NCBI GenBank assembly: GCA_016214125.1
Contig: JACRPC010000036.1
Coordinates: 1 to 64,000, forward strand
Direction: 5' to 3'
From: Rhodospirillales bacterium
Lineage (GTDB): Bacteria; Pseudomonadota; Alphaproteobacteria; Rhodospirillales; WMHbin7
Length of the DNA: 64,000 nt
Shown here: piece after piece, positions 26,228 through 34,116 of the stretch
Layout: each line of letters opens with the position of its first letter
Position numbering within the stretch: position 1 is the first letter of the stretch
Made by a program: the position numbers and the translations under genes
Notes under the pieces: model-generated
Databases searched by the model: none
Seen by the model: only the letters and a program-made list of their open reading frames with translations
Told to the model about the DNA's origin: nothing

Positions 26228-26979
26228 TCACCCCCGCCCAACGCTGGCACCCGCAGCTCTTGCGTCTGGCGACCCTGGTGGTGCTGGGCCTGGCCTGGGA
26301 GACCGCCTCGCGGTTCAATTCCACCTTAAACCTGGCGATGCCCTCCTTGCTGATGATCGCCAAGGCGCTGTTCGCCATCTTGTTCGACGGCAAGTTCTAT
26401 CAGCATTTGGGGATCACGCTCTGGCAGGTGGTGGCCTCGATGGTGGTGGGCGGCCTGGCCGGCGTCGGGCTGGGATTGTGGGGCGGCCTCAAGCGCCGCT
26501 TCGGCCAGGCGATCGAGCCCTATGTCTATTATCTGGCGCCGACGCCGAAGATCATCATCCTGCCGGTCTTGATCCTGATGTTCGGGGTGGGATCGGGCTC
26601 GAAGATCGCCATGGGCGCGCTGTCGTGCTTCTTTCCCATCCTGCTCTCGACCCTGGCCGGCGTCTGGCAGATCAATCCGGTGCTGATCCGGGTGGGCCGA
26701 AGCTTTCATCTCAGCAATCGGCAGATGCTGACGCTGGTCTACTTGCCGGCCGTGATGCGCCCGGTCATCACCGGCGTGCGGCTGGGATTGGGCATGGCGA
26801 TCACCGGCGTGCTGCTATCGCAAATCCGCCTCTCCAACGCCGGGCTGGGCTTTCTGGCGATTTCGGCCTTCCAAACCTTCCAGGTGGCCGACATGTACGC
26901 CATCCTGATTCTGGTCTTCGCGCTGGCCGCCCTGGCCAATGCCGGCGTCGCTTCCGTCGAGCGCCGGCTAGGCGGTTGA
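26209..26979 (+). CDS. NitT/TauT-type ABC permease
   Basis: A 256-residue inner-membrane permease with the EAA-type loop VGRSFHLSNRQMLTLVYLPA. Two different permease genes in one operon imply a heterodimeric channel. That is less usual for this family, where a single permease often homodimerises. Its 3' end overlaps the convergent HD-GYP gene by 12 bp. Confidence 0.85.
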   Translation: MAAPQVITPAQRWHPQLLRLATLVVLGLAWETASRFNSTLNLAMPSLLMIAKALFAILFDGKFYQHLGITLWQVVASMVVGGLAGVGLGLWGGLKRRFGQAIEPYVYYLAPTPKIIILPVLILMFGVGSGSKIAMGALSCFFPILLSTLAGVWQINPVLIRVGRSFHLSNRQMLTLVYLPAVMRPVITGVRLGLGMAITGVLLSQIRLSNAGLGFLAISAFQTFQVADMYAILILVFALAALANAGVASVERRLGG

Positions 26980-28077
26980 GGGGTCGCGCGCCGCATCGAG
27001 CAGCGCACCCCGGAACATGCCAAGCAGATTCTGATCGATCTCGCGTTTCATGGCGGCCATCATGGCGAGCGCGTCCTCGGGCGGAATCGGGTCCTTGTAG
27101 GGGCGCCGATCGGTGAGCGCCCCGAAAATATCGACGATCGAGGCCATGCGGGCCAATTCGTTCAATTGCCCGTTCTTGAGGCCCTGGGGATAGCCCGAGC
27201 CGTCGAGCTTTTCATGATGCTGGCGGGCGACGATGATCGCGCTTTTCGATATGCCCTCGGTCTGGCTCAGCATGTCGACCGCCTTCTGGACATGGGTTTT
27301 CACCAAGGCAAATTCCTCGGGCGTGAGAATGCCCGGCTTGTTCAAGACCTCGAAGGGGATCGCCATCTTGCCGATGTCGTGAAGAAGGCCTCCCGAGGCG
27401 AGCGTCAGCAATTCCTCGCCCCGCATGCCCAGCGTGGCGCCGAAATGGGCCAGGAACACCGCCACCCTGAGCGAATGGACATAAGAGTAATTGTCGTGCC
27501 CCTTGACGCCCCGCAAAATGTCCTTGAATTGGGCGTTTTCCACCGCCTGGGCCAAGGGCTGGCAACAGGCCCGGACCTGCGGATAGGGAACCGGTGCCCC
27601 GGTTTCCACCAGATCGGCGATGTCGTTGAAGAGGCTCACCGTCTGCTTCAAGGCCGCCTGCTGCACCGGCTCGATGGCCTCCCAGGCGGCTTCGATCTTG
27701 CGGTTGATGAGGCCCGAGATGGTCTTGATCAGCACGCTGCGCCGGACCGGCTTGGCCAGCGCCCCCATGCCCCGCGCCTCGGCCTGAACCAGGAATTCGG
27801 AATTGATGCGGTCGCTCACGCAAAGAATCGGCACTTTCGCCATCGACAGCAGATGCCGGAAAGACGCCAAGGTCTTGGCACCGCCATGGGGTGGCGCGTT
27901 TTCGTCGAGGATCACCAGCGCGGGCGCCGCTTCCCGGAGCCAGACTGTCGCCGCCTCGCTCTCGGCAAAGGTTTGAATGCGATAGAAGGAAGTAAGCGCC
28001 CGCACGATCTCGAGCCGGAATTTCTCGTCCGGTTCGATCAAGCAGACCAGGGCCTTGCGCGACTGGGCGGGTGGCAT
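26968..28077 (-). CDS. Response regulator with HD-GYP domain
   Basis: A 369-residue protein. An N-terminal receiver-like domain (CLIEPDEKF, phosphoacceptor candidate in LVILDENAP, LAKPVRR) is followed by an HD-GYP domain with HDIGK, HHEKLDGSGYPQGL and DIFGALTDRRPYK. HD-GYP enzymes hydrolyse cyclic di-GMP. All key residues appear present. No partner histidine kinase is adjacent. A degenerate GGDEF protein is encoded directly upstream on the same strand. Confidence 0.85.
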   Translation of the reverse strand: MPPAQSRKALVCLIEPDEKFRLEIVRALTSFYRIQTFAESEAATVWLREAAPALVILDENAPPHGGAKTLASFRHLLSMAKVPILCVSDRINSEFLVQAEARGMGALAKPVRRSVLIKTISGLINRKIEAAWEAIEPVQQAALKQTVSLFNDIADLVETGAPVPYPQVRACCQPLAQAVENAQFKDILRGVKGHDNYSYVHSLRVAVFLAHFGATLGMRGEELLTLASGGLLHDIGKMAIPFEVLNKPGILTPEEFALVKTHVQKAVDMLSQTEGISKSAIIVARQHHEKLDGSGYPQGLKNGQLNELARMASIVDIFGALTDRRPYKDPIPPEDALAMMAAMKREIDQNLLGMFRGALLDAARDPSTA

Positions 28078-28236
28078 GGCACGACCTTTGGCGATCGGAA
28101 TCCGATCGTTCGTCGCGCCACCCTCCCCCTCGCGCGAACCTTTCAAGCGTGCGTCGAAAGAGCGTACGCAGTCAATGGTTATGTCATAGCCGGATAATCA
28201 ACTCAAAGTTTGGCGGGCTATTTGGCGCCGACAATG

Positions 28237-28932
28237 TCAGCCCATGGCCGGATCGGTACGCCGAAGGGCCTGCTCGGCGGTTTCGCCGGCGACGAAGGCG
28301 CGCACCCGCCAGACGATTTCGATCGGCACCCGTTCATCGTGCCAGAAATAGGGATTGGCGTTGAGCTGGGCGACGACGCTTTCCACCTTGCGCGCCGCGG
28401 CATCCTCGGTGGCCTGCGGCATCACCACCGCCAGATCGGTGCCGCCCAGACTGCCGACCACGTCGGTCTGCCGCATCGCCTTGGCGAGCGCCTCGACCAC
28501 CGCCACCATCATGCCGTCGGCGGCTTCCAGCCCGTGGCGGCGCTTCAAGGCGTCGGCCGACACGACATCGAGCCGGGCCAGCGCGCCGGCAATGTTGGCC
28601 CGCTCGGTGAAATTCACTAGCCGGCCCAACTCGCGCAGAACGGCCCGGCGATTGAGGCAGGGCAGCACGCTGTCCTGGGCGGCCGAGTCTTCCAAAAGCG
28701 CGATGCGGGCATCGCGCTGCTCGATCTCGGCCCGGAGCTGATCCATCTCGGCAATGAGGGCGTTCAGGGCCTGGGTGACCTCGGGCGTGAGGCGGCGCTC
28801 GGGGATACCCAGCACCGACGCCATGTCGGAAAACAGATGCTGCATCAGGGTGCGACGCCGGGGCATGCCACCGCCGCCGGTGCCCCCGCCGGCCGACCCT
28901 CGAACCGCGGACGGTCGCGTCACCTCAACCAT
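28237..28932 (-). CDS. Degenerate GGDEF-domain protein
   Basis: A 231-residue protein. The glycine-rich N-terminus (GGGTGGGG) leads to a helical region (about 40-90) and a GGDEF-like domain. The signature position reads GSLGGTDLAVVMP, so GGTDL replaces GG[DE]EF and the protein is probably not an active diguanylate cyclase. It may bind nucleotide or act as a structural partner. ATG 28932 has AAAGGA upstream. It lies upstream of the HD-GYP gene on the same strand. Confidence 0.7.
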   Translation of the reverse strand: MVEVTRPSAVRGSAGGGTGGGGMPRRRTLMQHLFSDMASVLGIPERRLTPEVTQALNALIAEMDQLRAEIEQRDARIALLEDSAAQDSVLPCLNRRAVLRELGRLVNFTERANIAGALARLDVVSADALKRRHGLEAADGMMVAVVEALAKAMRQTDVVGSLGGTDLAVVMPQATEDAAARKVESVVAQLNANPYFWHDERVPIEIVWRVRAFVAGETAEQALRRTDPAMG

Positions 28933-29141
28933 GCCCGATCCTTTCTGTGGGCGAAGGGCGATTTCTTGGCCCGTCTCCGCGCAACACCCCTCACTATAGC
29001 ATTGCCGCCCCAGACGAGAAAGCACCCCCCGCCCCGGCAAGGAATGGGTGAACCGCCGAACCGATTGGGTGTAGGATCGCAAGGTGCCGCCTGGCGCGCC
29101 AGGCGTTCGGGCGGCGTCACAACGACCCGGGAGAGATCGTC

Positions 29142-29378
29142 ATGGACAACAGCGTCTATAAGATCATCGAAGTCGTCGGCACCAGCGGCAAATCGTGGGA
29201 AGACGCCGCCAAGACCGCCGTCAAGACCGCCGGCCTTAGCCTGCGCGATCTGCGCATCGCCGAGATCGTCAAACTCGACATGGCGATCGCCGGCGACGAT
29301 GTGATTCAGTACCGCGCCCGCGTCAGCCTGTCTTTCAAATACGTTACCGAAAGCAAGGCCAAAGCGAAGAAGAAATAG
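29142..29378 (+). CDS. Dodecin-family flavin-binding protein
   Basis: A 78-residue protein with the dodecin pattern: VYKIIEVVGTSGKSWEDAAK, SLRDLRIAEIVKLDMAI and QYRARVSLSFKYV. Dodecins assemble into 12-mers that store or buffer flavins. The Trp that sandwiches the flavin in archaeal dodecins (in LRW) is Ile here, so binding may differ. The tail is Lys-rich (KAKAKKK). Confidence 0.85.
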   Translation: MDNSVYKIIEVVGTSGKSWEDAAKTAVKTAGLSLRDLRIAEIVKLDMAIAGDDVIQYRARVSLSFKYVTESKAKAKKK

Positions 29379-29388
29379 GGGGATCGAT

Positions 29389-29418
29389 CGGGGGTGCTAC
29401 GGTGCCGTGGCGCCCCCG
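29389..29418. terminator. Hairpin between the dodecin gene and ppsC
   Basis: CGGGGGTGC (29389-29397) pairs with GCGCCCCCG (29410-29418) with one G-U pair. It sits between two convergent genes and includes the ppsC stop codon. It may serve as a bidirectional terminator; no T-run follows. Confidence 0.4.
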
Positions 29419-30083
29419 CCCTCGCGGCAGGATTGGGCGTCCTGGCAGATTTCCAGCATCGGATAGCCGTTCTTGACGAAAATGCCCGCCACCCGTTCCG
29501 CATCGGCATCGCGGAAGCGGAGGATGACTTTTTTCGCGCCCGTGTCGCCCGGCATCGGCACGGTGAACAGCGATTGCAACACCGCGCCCGCCTCTTCGGC
29601 CAGTTGGGCGATCGTGCCCAGCGTGCCCGGCGCGATGGCGATCGGGCCGAGGGTAATGCCCGACCAGTGATCCCATACCCCCAGCACCTGCGCCGCCAGA
29701 CGGAAGATTTCCGAGGCCGAGACCAGCCCCACCACCCGGCCCTCGTCCAGCACCGGGAATTGGCTGACCTTTTCCTCTTGCCCGCGCAACAGGCAGGTCT
29801 CCATGGTGTCGGAAACATCGACGGTGGCGGGATTGCGCACCATCAGATCCTTCACCTTCAGGCGATGCGCAAAGTAATCGAACTCGTGCGGGTCCTCGGT
29901 GCGGGTCACCCATTCCGAGGCCCTGAGGCAGTTGATGCGGGTGAGCAGGCCGCGCAGCCGCCCGTCATCGACCACCGGCAGGGCGCGCAAATTCTTTTCG
30001 ACCAGGATGCGCTTGGCCTTGGAAACCAGGGTGTCGCTGGTGACCGTGACCGGCTGCGGCTTCATCCAATTGCGGACGATCAT
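29397..30083 (-). CDS. ppsC: Phenylphosphate synthase subunit 3 (CBS-domain protein)
   Basis: A 228-residue protein (about 25 kDa) with two CBS domains (MIVRNWMKPQPVTVTSDTLV and VKDLMVRNPATVDVSDTMET...SQFPVLDEGRVVGLVSASE), then an ACT-like C-terminal part. In Thauera aromatica the 24-kDa phenylphosphate synthase protein 3 has two CBS domains and stimulates phenol phosphorylation. Size, domains and operon context match. It lies 16 bp after the Tm-1-like gene. Generic CBS proteins are common, so the assignment rests largely on context. Confidence 0.75.
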   Translation of the reverse strand: MIVRNWMKPQPVTVTSDTLVSKAKRILVEKNLRALPVVDDGRLRGLLTRINCLRASEWVTRTEDPHEFDYFAHRLKVKDLMVRNPATVDVSDTMETCLLRGQEEKVSQFPVLDEGRVVGLVSASEIFRLAAQVLGVWDHWSGITLGPIAIAPGTLGTIAQLAEEAGAVLQSLFTVPMPGDTGAKKVILRFRDADAERVAGIFVKNGYPMLEICQDAQSCREGGGATAP

Positions 30084-30099
30084 CGGCGAAACTCCCCTG

Positions 30100-31359
30100 T
30101 CAGCCGGTTTTGCGCAGGCCGGGCTTCGCCTGATCGAACAGGCGGACGAACTCGTCGACCGCCACCTTGGCGAATTCCGGCGTGTAGAGGTGGAGATCGA
30201 CCTCGCGGATCGCCGATTTGTCGTTGAGTTTCTCCTTCAATCGCGCGACGAAAGCGGCGTCGGCCACCGGGTCGTAGAGCGGACGCCCTTCGCGATCCAT
30301 CGACGACCAGCCCTTCAAGGGCACCAGGAAGCGAAACGGCCCGCGCGCCGCGTTCAAGCGCTCGGCGATGACGTCGGCCGCTTGGCGCAGCTCGTCGGCG
30401 GTGGTGCGGACCTGGACGCGCAGCGCGTCTTGCACATATTGGGGGCGGTCCTTGGTGGCCTCGAGCTTGTCGGGCCGCCCGCCATAGCTCAGCAGGTCGA
30501 GCCCGCAGGGCGCCAGCACGGTCGGCACGCCGCGGGCCGCCGCCGCCTTCAGCCGATCGGGACCCGGATCGCGGTTGCCGCCGAACAGATGCTCCATGAC
30601 GCCGCCGATGCACAGATCGAGCACGCCATGGAAGGCGCCGTCGGCGATCATCTCCTCCATCGCCTTGTCGCCCTTGCCCTGGGCGTGGCAGACGATGGGC
30701 GTGAAGCCCGCCTCTTCCAAAAGGCCCAACGCGGTTTGCACCGCCATCTCGCCGAAGCCGAAGGAGGAGACGGCGACCACCGGCGTGTCGAATCGGATGT
30801 CGGTGCCCATGCTCATTTCGACCATGCCGCAGATGGCGCCGACCGCGTTGGTGATCTGGGCCTTCAAGAGCGGATTCATCTTCACGATGTCGAGCACCGT
30901 GTGGTGCATGGTGATGTCGCGGGTGCCGACATATTTGTCGATATAGGCCGGATGGGCGGCCATCGGCGAGGCCATCAGCTTGGGCATGCCGAAGGGCAGG
31001 CGTTTCATGATGCTGGTGGCGACGAGCGTCGCGGTGCCGCCGCCGATGCCGATGACGCCATGCACCCGCCCCGCCTTGTGCAATTCGTCGACGATGGCGG
31101 CAGCGCCGGCGATCTGGTTGTTGGTCGCCCGGTCGCGGTCCGAGCGGTAGAATTCGCGCACCTGCTCAATCGCCAAGCCGCCGCGCCTGGCCACCTCTTC
31201 GGTCGGGATATCGCCGGGGAAGGGCGGCGGCTCTTCCATGCTGAAATCGAGCAGGATCGGCTCCAGCCCGCGGCTCGTGATCAGATCCTTGACGAAGACG
31301 ATGTCTTCGCCGCGCGTGTCGAGATTGCAGATGATGACGACGCCCTTCTTGCCGGCCAT
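30100..31359 (-). CDS. Tm-1-like / UPF0261 protein
   Basis: A 419-residue protein of the UPF0261 family. It has an N-terminal Tm-1-like nucleotide-binding half (GVVIICNLDTRGEDIVFVKD, GVIGIGGGTATLVATSIMK) and a C-terminal TIM-barrel-like half (PVVAVSSFGFGEMAVQTAL, GVLDLCIGGVMEHLFGGNRD). Tomato Tm-1 is a viral inhibitor and the bacterial role is unknown. ATG 31359 has GGGGAG upstream. It lies between the UbiD-type gene and ppsC, so it may act in phenol metabolism. This gene is not part of the described Thauera phenol cluster as I recall it. Confidence 0.75.
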   Translation of the reverse strand: MAGKKGVVIICNLDTRGEDIVFVKDLITSRGLEPILLDFSMEEPPPFPGDIPTEEVARRGGLAIEQVREFYRSDRDRATNNQIAGAAAIVDELHKAGRVHGVIGIGGGTATLVATSIMKRLPFGMPKLMASPMAAHPAYIDKYVGTRDITMHHTVLDIVKMNPLLKAQITNAVGAICGMVEMSMGTDIRFDTPVVAVSSFGFGEMAVQTALGLLEEAGFTPIVCHAQGKGDKAMEEMIADGAFHGVLDLCIGGVMEHLFGGNRDPGPDRLKAAAARGVPTVLAPCGLDLLSYGGRPDKLEATKDRPQYVQDALRVQVRTTADELRQAADVIAERLNAARGPFRFLVPLKGWSSMDREGRPLYDPVADAAFVARLKEKLNDKSAIREVDLHLYTPEFAKVAVDEFVRLFDQAKPGLRKTG

Positions 31360-31387
31360 GGCTCGCGCTCCCCAACGTCCGAAAAAT

Positions 31388-31420
31388 CCCTCCGCGTCCC
31401 GTTGGCCGGAACGCGGAGGG
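31388..31420 (-). terminator. Terminator or attenuator inside the phenol operon
   Basis: CCCTCCGCGT and ACGCGGAGGG form a perfect 10-bp stem with a 13-nt loop. On the minus strand ATTTTTC follows. It lies between the UbiD-type gene and the Tm-1-like gene, so transcription of the last two genes is probably reduced or needs read-through. Confidence 0.75.
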
Positions 31421-31430
31421 GTACCCGCCG

Positions 31431-32918
31431 CTACTTCTTCGCCTTGGCGGCGGATTTCGGCCGCGTCAGGCGGTTGACCATGGTGGCCACCGGGCTTGAG
31501 CCGGCGAAGCCGTACTCGTTCCAGCGATCGGAAACCTTCTGGAGCACGTCGCGGTCCATGAAGATTTCGTTGGGCTTGTTCTTCCACTCATAGGGCGTGC
31601 AGGCATCGAGAATGATGCGGCTCACGATGTCGCGCGCCTCGATCGGCAGGCCGGGATCGAGCGGCGTCGAACGGCCGCGATCGATGATCTGCGCCGACCG
31701 CTTGGGATCGAAGCGGGTGGAGAGCGCCCACATCACCCGATCCCAGTCGTCGGCAGCGATGTCGTGATCGACGGTGATCACCCCTTTGACGCCGTAATGG
31801 CCGGTGGTGGAGGCGATCACCGCGTTGCCGACATGGTTGGAATGGCCCGGATATTTCTGGCGCACCGAGACGATGGCCCAAAAGCGGCCGCAGGCCTCGG
31901 GCGGGATGTAGACGCTTTCGATGCCCGGCACCTTCATGGTTTCGAGATCGTGCCACAGCGTGGCGGTGCGGTTGAGCGACTGGATCATGTGGATGTCGTT
32001 GATCGGCTTGCCGACCGTGGTCGCCCAGAAGATCGGCTTGTTGCGATGCAAGATGCGCTTCACCCGCAGGACCGGCTTCGGATAGTCCTTGCCCTTGTTG
32101 CCCGAATAATAGCCGGTGTATTCGCCGAACGGGCCTTCATCCATCAATTCGTTGGGATCGATGAAGCCCTCGACGATGATCTCGGCGGTGGCCGGCAGGC
32201 GCAGCCCGGTGAGGTCGGAGATGAAGGTCGGCACCGGCCGGCCGCGCAGGGCGCCGGCGATGTCGTACTCGTCGACCTGGGCGCTCACCAGGGTCGAGCC
32301 GGCGAGGAACAGGATGGGATCGCAGCCGACCACGGCGGCGGCCGGCATCAATTGGCCGCGCTCCTGGTACTGCTTCATGTGGAAGTCGCCGTGCTTGCCG
32401 GCGATGATCTGCGAGCCCAGGATGTCCTTGGCCAGCACCTGCGAGCGGTAGGTGCCGAGATTGGTCCAGCCGGTGTCGGGGTCCTGGGTCACCAGATAGC
32501 CCGAGGTGACGAAGAAGCGGCCGCCATCATCGGGATAGAACCAGGGCACCGGGAATTTGTAGAGATCGATGGCGTCGCCGGTGATCACGTTTTCCATGAC
32601 CGGCGGCTTGCTCATGATCTCGGGCTTGATCAGGCTTTTGGTGGTCAGCTCCATCCATTTCTTGCTGAGCGCGCTCATCGACAGGCCGGGGTCCTGCTCG
32701 AGCGCCAGGGCCATGCGGGCCGGAGTGGAGAAGGCGCTGGTGAAGACCGGAATCGAGTGGCCCTTGACGTTCTCGAACATCAAGGCCGGACCCTTCTGCT
32801 CTTCGTTCACCTTGGCGACGTGGCAAAGTTCGAGGTTCCAATCGACCTCGGTCTTTACCCGGTGCAGAACGCCGTGCTTGTCGCAAGCGGCAATGAAATC
32901 CCTAAGATCCTGTATCAT
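31431..32918 (-). CDS. UbiD-family carboxylase, probable phenylphosphate carboxylase subunit
   Basis: A 495-residue UbiD-type enzyme. Prenyl-FMN chemistry residues are visible: Arg158 in TNLGTYRSQ, and Glu261 and Glu266 in DEGPFGEYTGY, with the five-residue spacing known from Fdc1. It lies downstream of ppsA and ppsB, matching phenylphosphate carboxylase alpha/beta subunits that form 4-hydroxybenzoate from phenylphosphate and CO2. It needs prenylated FMN, but no ubiX is in the window. The small gamma and delta subunits of the Thauera enzyme are not found beside it. Confidence 0.85.
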   Translation of the reverse strand: MIQDLRDFIAACDKHGVLHRVKTEVDWNLELCHVAKVNEEQKGPALMFENVKGHSIPVFTSAFSTPARMALALEQDPGLSMSALSKKWMELTTKSLIKPEIMSKPPVMENVITGDAIDLYKFPVPWFYPDDGGRFFVTSGYLVTQDPDTGWTNLGTYRSQVLAKDILGSQIIAGKHGDFHMKQYQERGQLMPAAAVVGCDPILFLAGSTLVSAQVDEYDIAGALRGRPVPTFISDLTGLRLPATAEIIVEGFIDPNELMDEGPFGEYTGYYSGNKGKDYPKPVLRVKRILHRNKPIFWATTVGKPINDIHMIQSLNRTATLWHDLETMKVPGIESVYIPPEACGRFWAIVSVRQKYPGHSNHVGNAVIASTTGHYGVKGVITVDHDIAADDWDRVMWALSTRFDPKRSAQIIDRGRSTPLDPGLPIEARDIVSRIILDACTPYEWKNKPNEIFMDRDVLQKVSDRWNEYGFAGSSPVATMVNRLTRPKSAAKAKK

Positions 32919-32948
32919 CGTTCGCTCCTCTAGCTCCCTATGGATGGT

Positions 32949-34043
32949 TTAACCGAGCTTCTTCCCCGCCATGATGCTGGCGAGAATCATTTCCGCCGCC
33001 GTTTTCGGCGCCGCCGGTGCGGGCGCGCTTTCGGCCTTCTTGGCGCTCCAGACCGTTTCCGGACGGGCCTGGAGAATGAAGACGTTGCCGCCGGTGGGCA
33101 TGTCGTTGTCGACCGCCCATTCGATGTCCATCGGCTGGCCGTAATGCTTTTCGATCGCCTTGCCCATGCGGGCCAGTTCGAGCAAATCCTCGTCGAGGAT
33201 TGACTGCACGGCGCGCCGCTCCATCGGCAGATCGTGGCGCACGCAGGTTTGGCTTACGCGGTCGACGGCGTAATACATTTCCTTGGCCGGCACCGAGCGG
33301 CGGATCACTTCCATCGAGATCTTGTTGATCAGGAATTCGTCGGGCGTCACCTCGCCCGAGACCACCGATTCGCCGAAGCCGAAATTCGAATTGACGACGA
33401 TCGACGAGCGGTCGCCGTTGGTGGGGTTGATGGTGAACATCACCCCGGCGGCCGCCGAATTGGCCATCTTCTGGATGCCGACGCTGATCGCCACCTTGTC
33501 GTGCGGAAAGCCCATGCGGGCGCGGTACGCGATGGCGCGGCCGGTAAACAGGCTGGAGAAGCAGCGCCGCACATAGTGCAGAACGTCGTCGACGCCGCGC
33601 ACCCACAGGAAGGTGTCCTGCTGGCCGGCGAAGCTGGCGCCCGGCAAATCCTCGGCGGTGGCGCTGGAGCGCACCGCCACCGGCACGGCGGGCACGCAGC
33701 AATGGGTGGAGAGGCGGCGGTAATATTCGGCGACGCTGTCTTCGAAGTCGAGGGTGAAGGGCACCGCCTCGATCTCGGCGCGAATCGCGGTGCTGGCGCT
33801 TTCCAACGCCTCCATGTCGGTGGGATCGAGGCCCTTCAGGCGATCCAACACCCGTCCTTCCAAGCCGCTTTGGTGAAAGAAGCGGCGGTAGCCTTCGGTG
33901 GTGATGGCGAAGCCGGGCGGCACCCGGACGCCGGCATGGATCAGCTCGCCCAGCGAGGAATTCTTGCCGCCCACCCGTTCGACAGCATCCTTGCGGCACT
34001 CCTGAAACCAGCACACCACAGGCTCGGCGGTACTCATTGACAT
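32949..34043 (-). CDS. ppsB: Phenylphosphate synthase subunit 2 (ATP-binding)
   Basis: A 364-residue protein (about 40 kDa) equal to the N-terminal ATP-binding part of PEP synthase: VGGKNSSLGELIHAGVRVPPG, AVRSSATAEDLPGASFAGQQ and FVWAVDNDMPTG-like C-terminal residues. It lacks the phosphohistidine and PEP/pyruvate domains. This matches the 40-kDa protein 2 of Thauera phenylphosphate synthase, which with protein 1 transfers the beta-phosphate of ATP to phenol. GGGGAG precedes ATG 34043. A stable hairpin separates it from ppsA. Confidence 0.88.
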   Translation of the reverse strand: MSMSTAEPVVCWFQECRKDAVERVGGKNSSLGELIHAGVRVPPGFAITTEGYRRFFHQSGLEGRVLDRLKGLDPTDMEALESASTAIRAEIEAVPFTLDFEDSVAEYYRRLSTHCCVPAVPVAVRSSATAEDLPGASFAGQQDTFLWVRGVDDVLHYVRRCFSSLFTGRAIAYRARMGFPHDKVAISVGIQKMANSAAAGVMFTINPTNGDRSSIVVNSNFGFGESVVSGEVTPDEFLINKISMEVIRRSVPAKEMYYAVDRVSQTCVRHDLPMERRAVQSILDEDLLELARMGKAIEKHYGQPMDIEWAVDNDMPTGGNVFILQARPETVWSAKKAESAPAPAAPKTAAEMILASIMAGKKLG

Positions 34044-34070
34044 CGGCTCCCCAGGGACCGCTCCGCCCTT

Positions 34071-34094
34071 CCGGCCACCCCGAAGGGTGGCCGG
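34071..34094 (-). other. UUCG-capped hairpin between ppsA and ppsB
   Basis: On the minus strand CCGGCCACCC-TTCG-GGGTGGCCGG is a perfect 10-bp stem closed by a C(UUCG)G tetraloop, one of the most stable RNA loops. No T-run follows. It most likely protects the 3' end of the ppsA message or lowers ppsB expression. Confidence 0.7.
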
Positions 34095-34116
34095 TGGGCC
34101 GATGCGGTGCGGCTTG

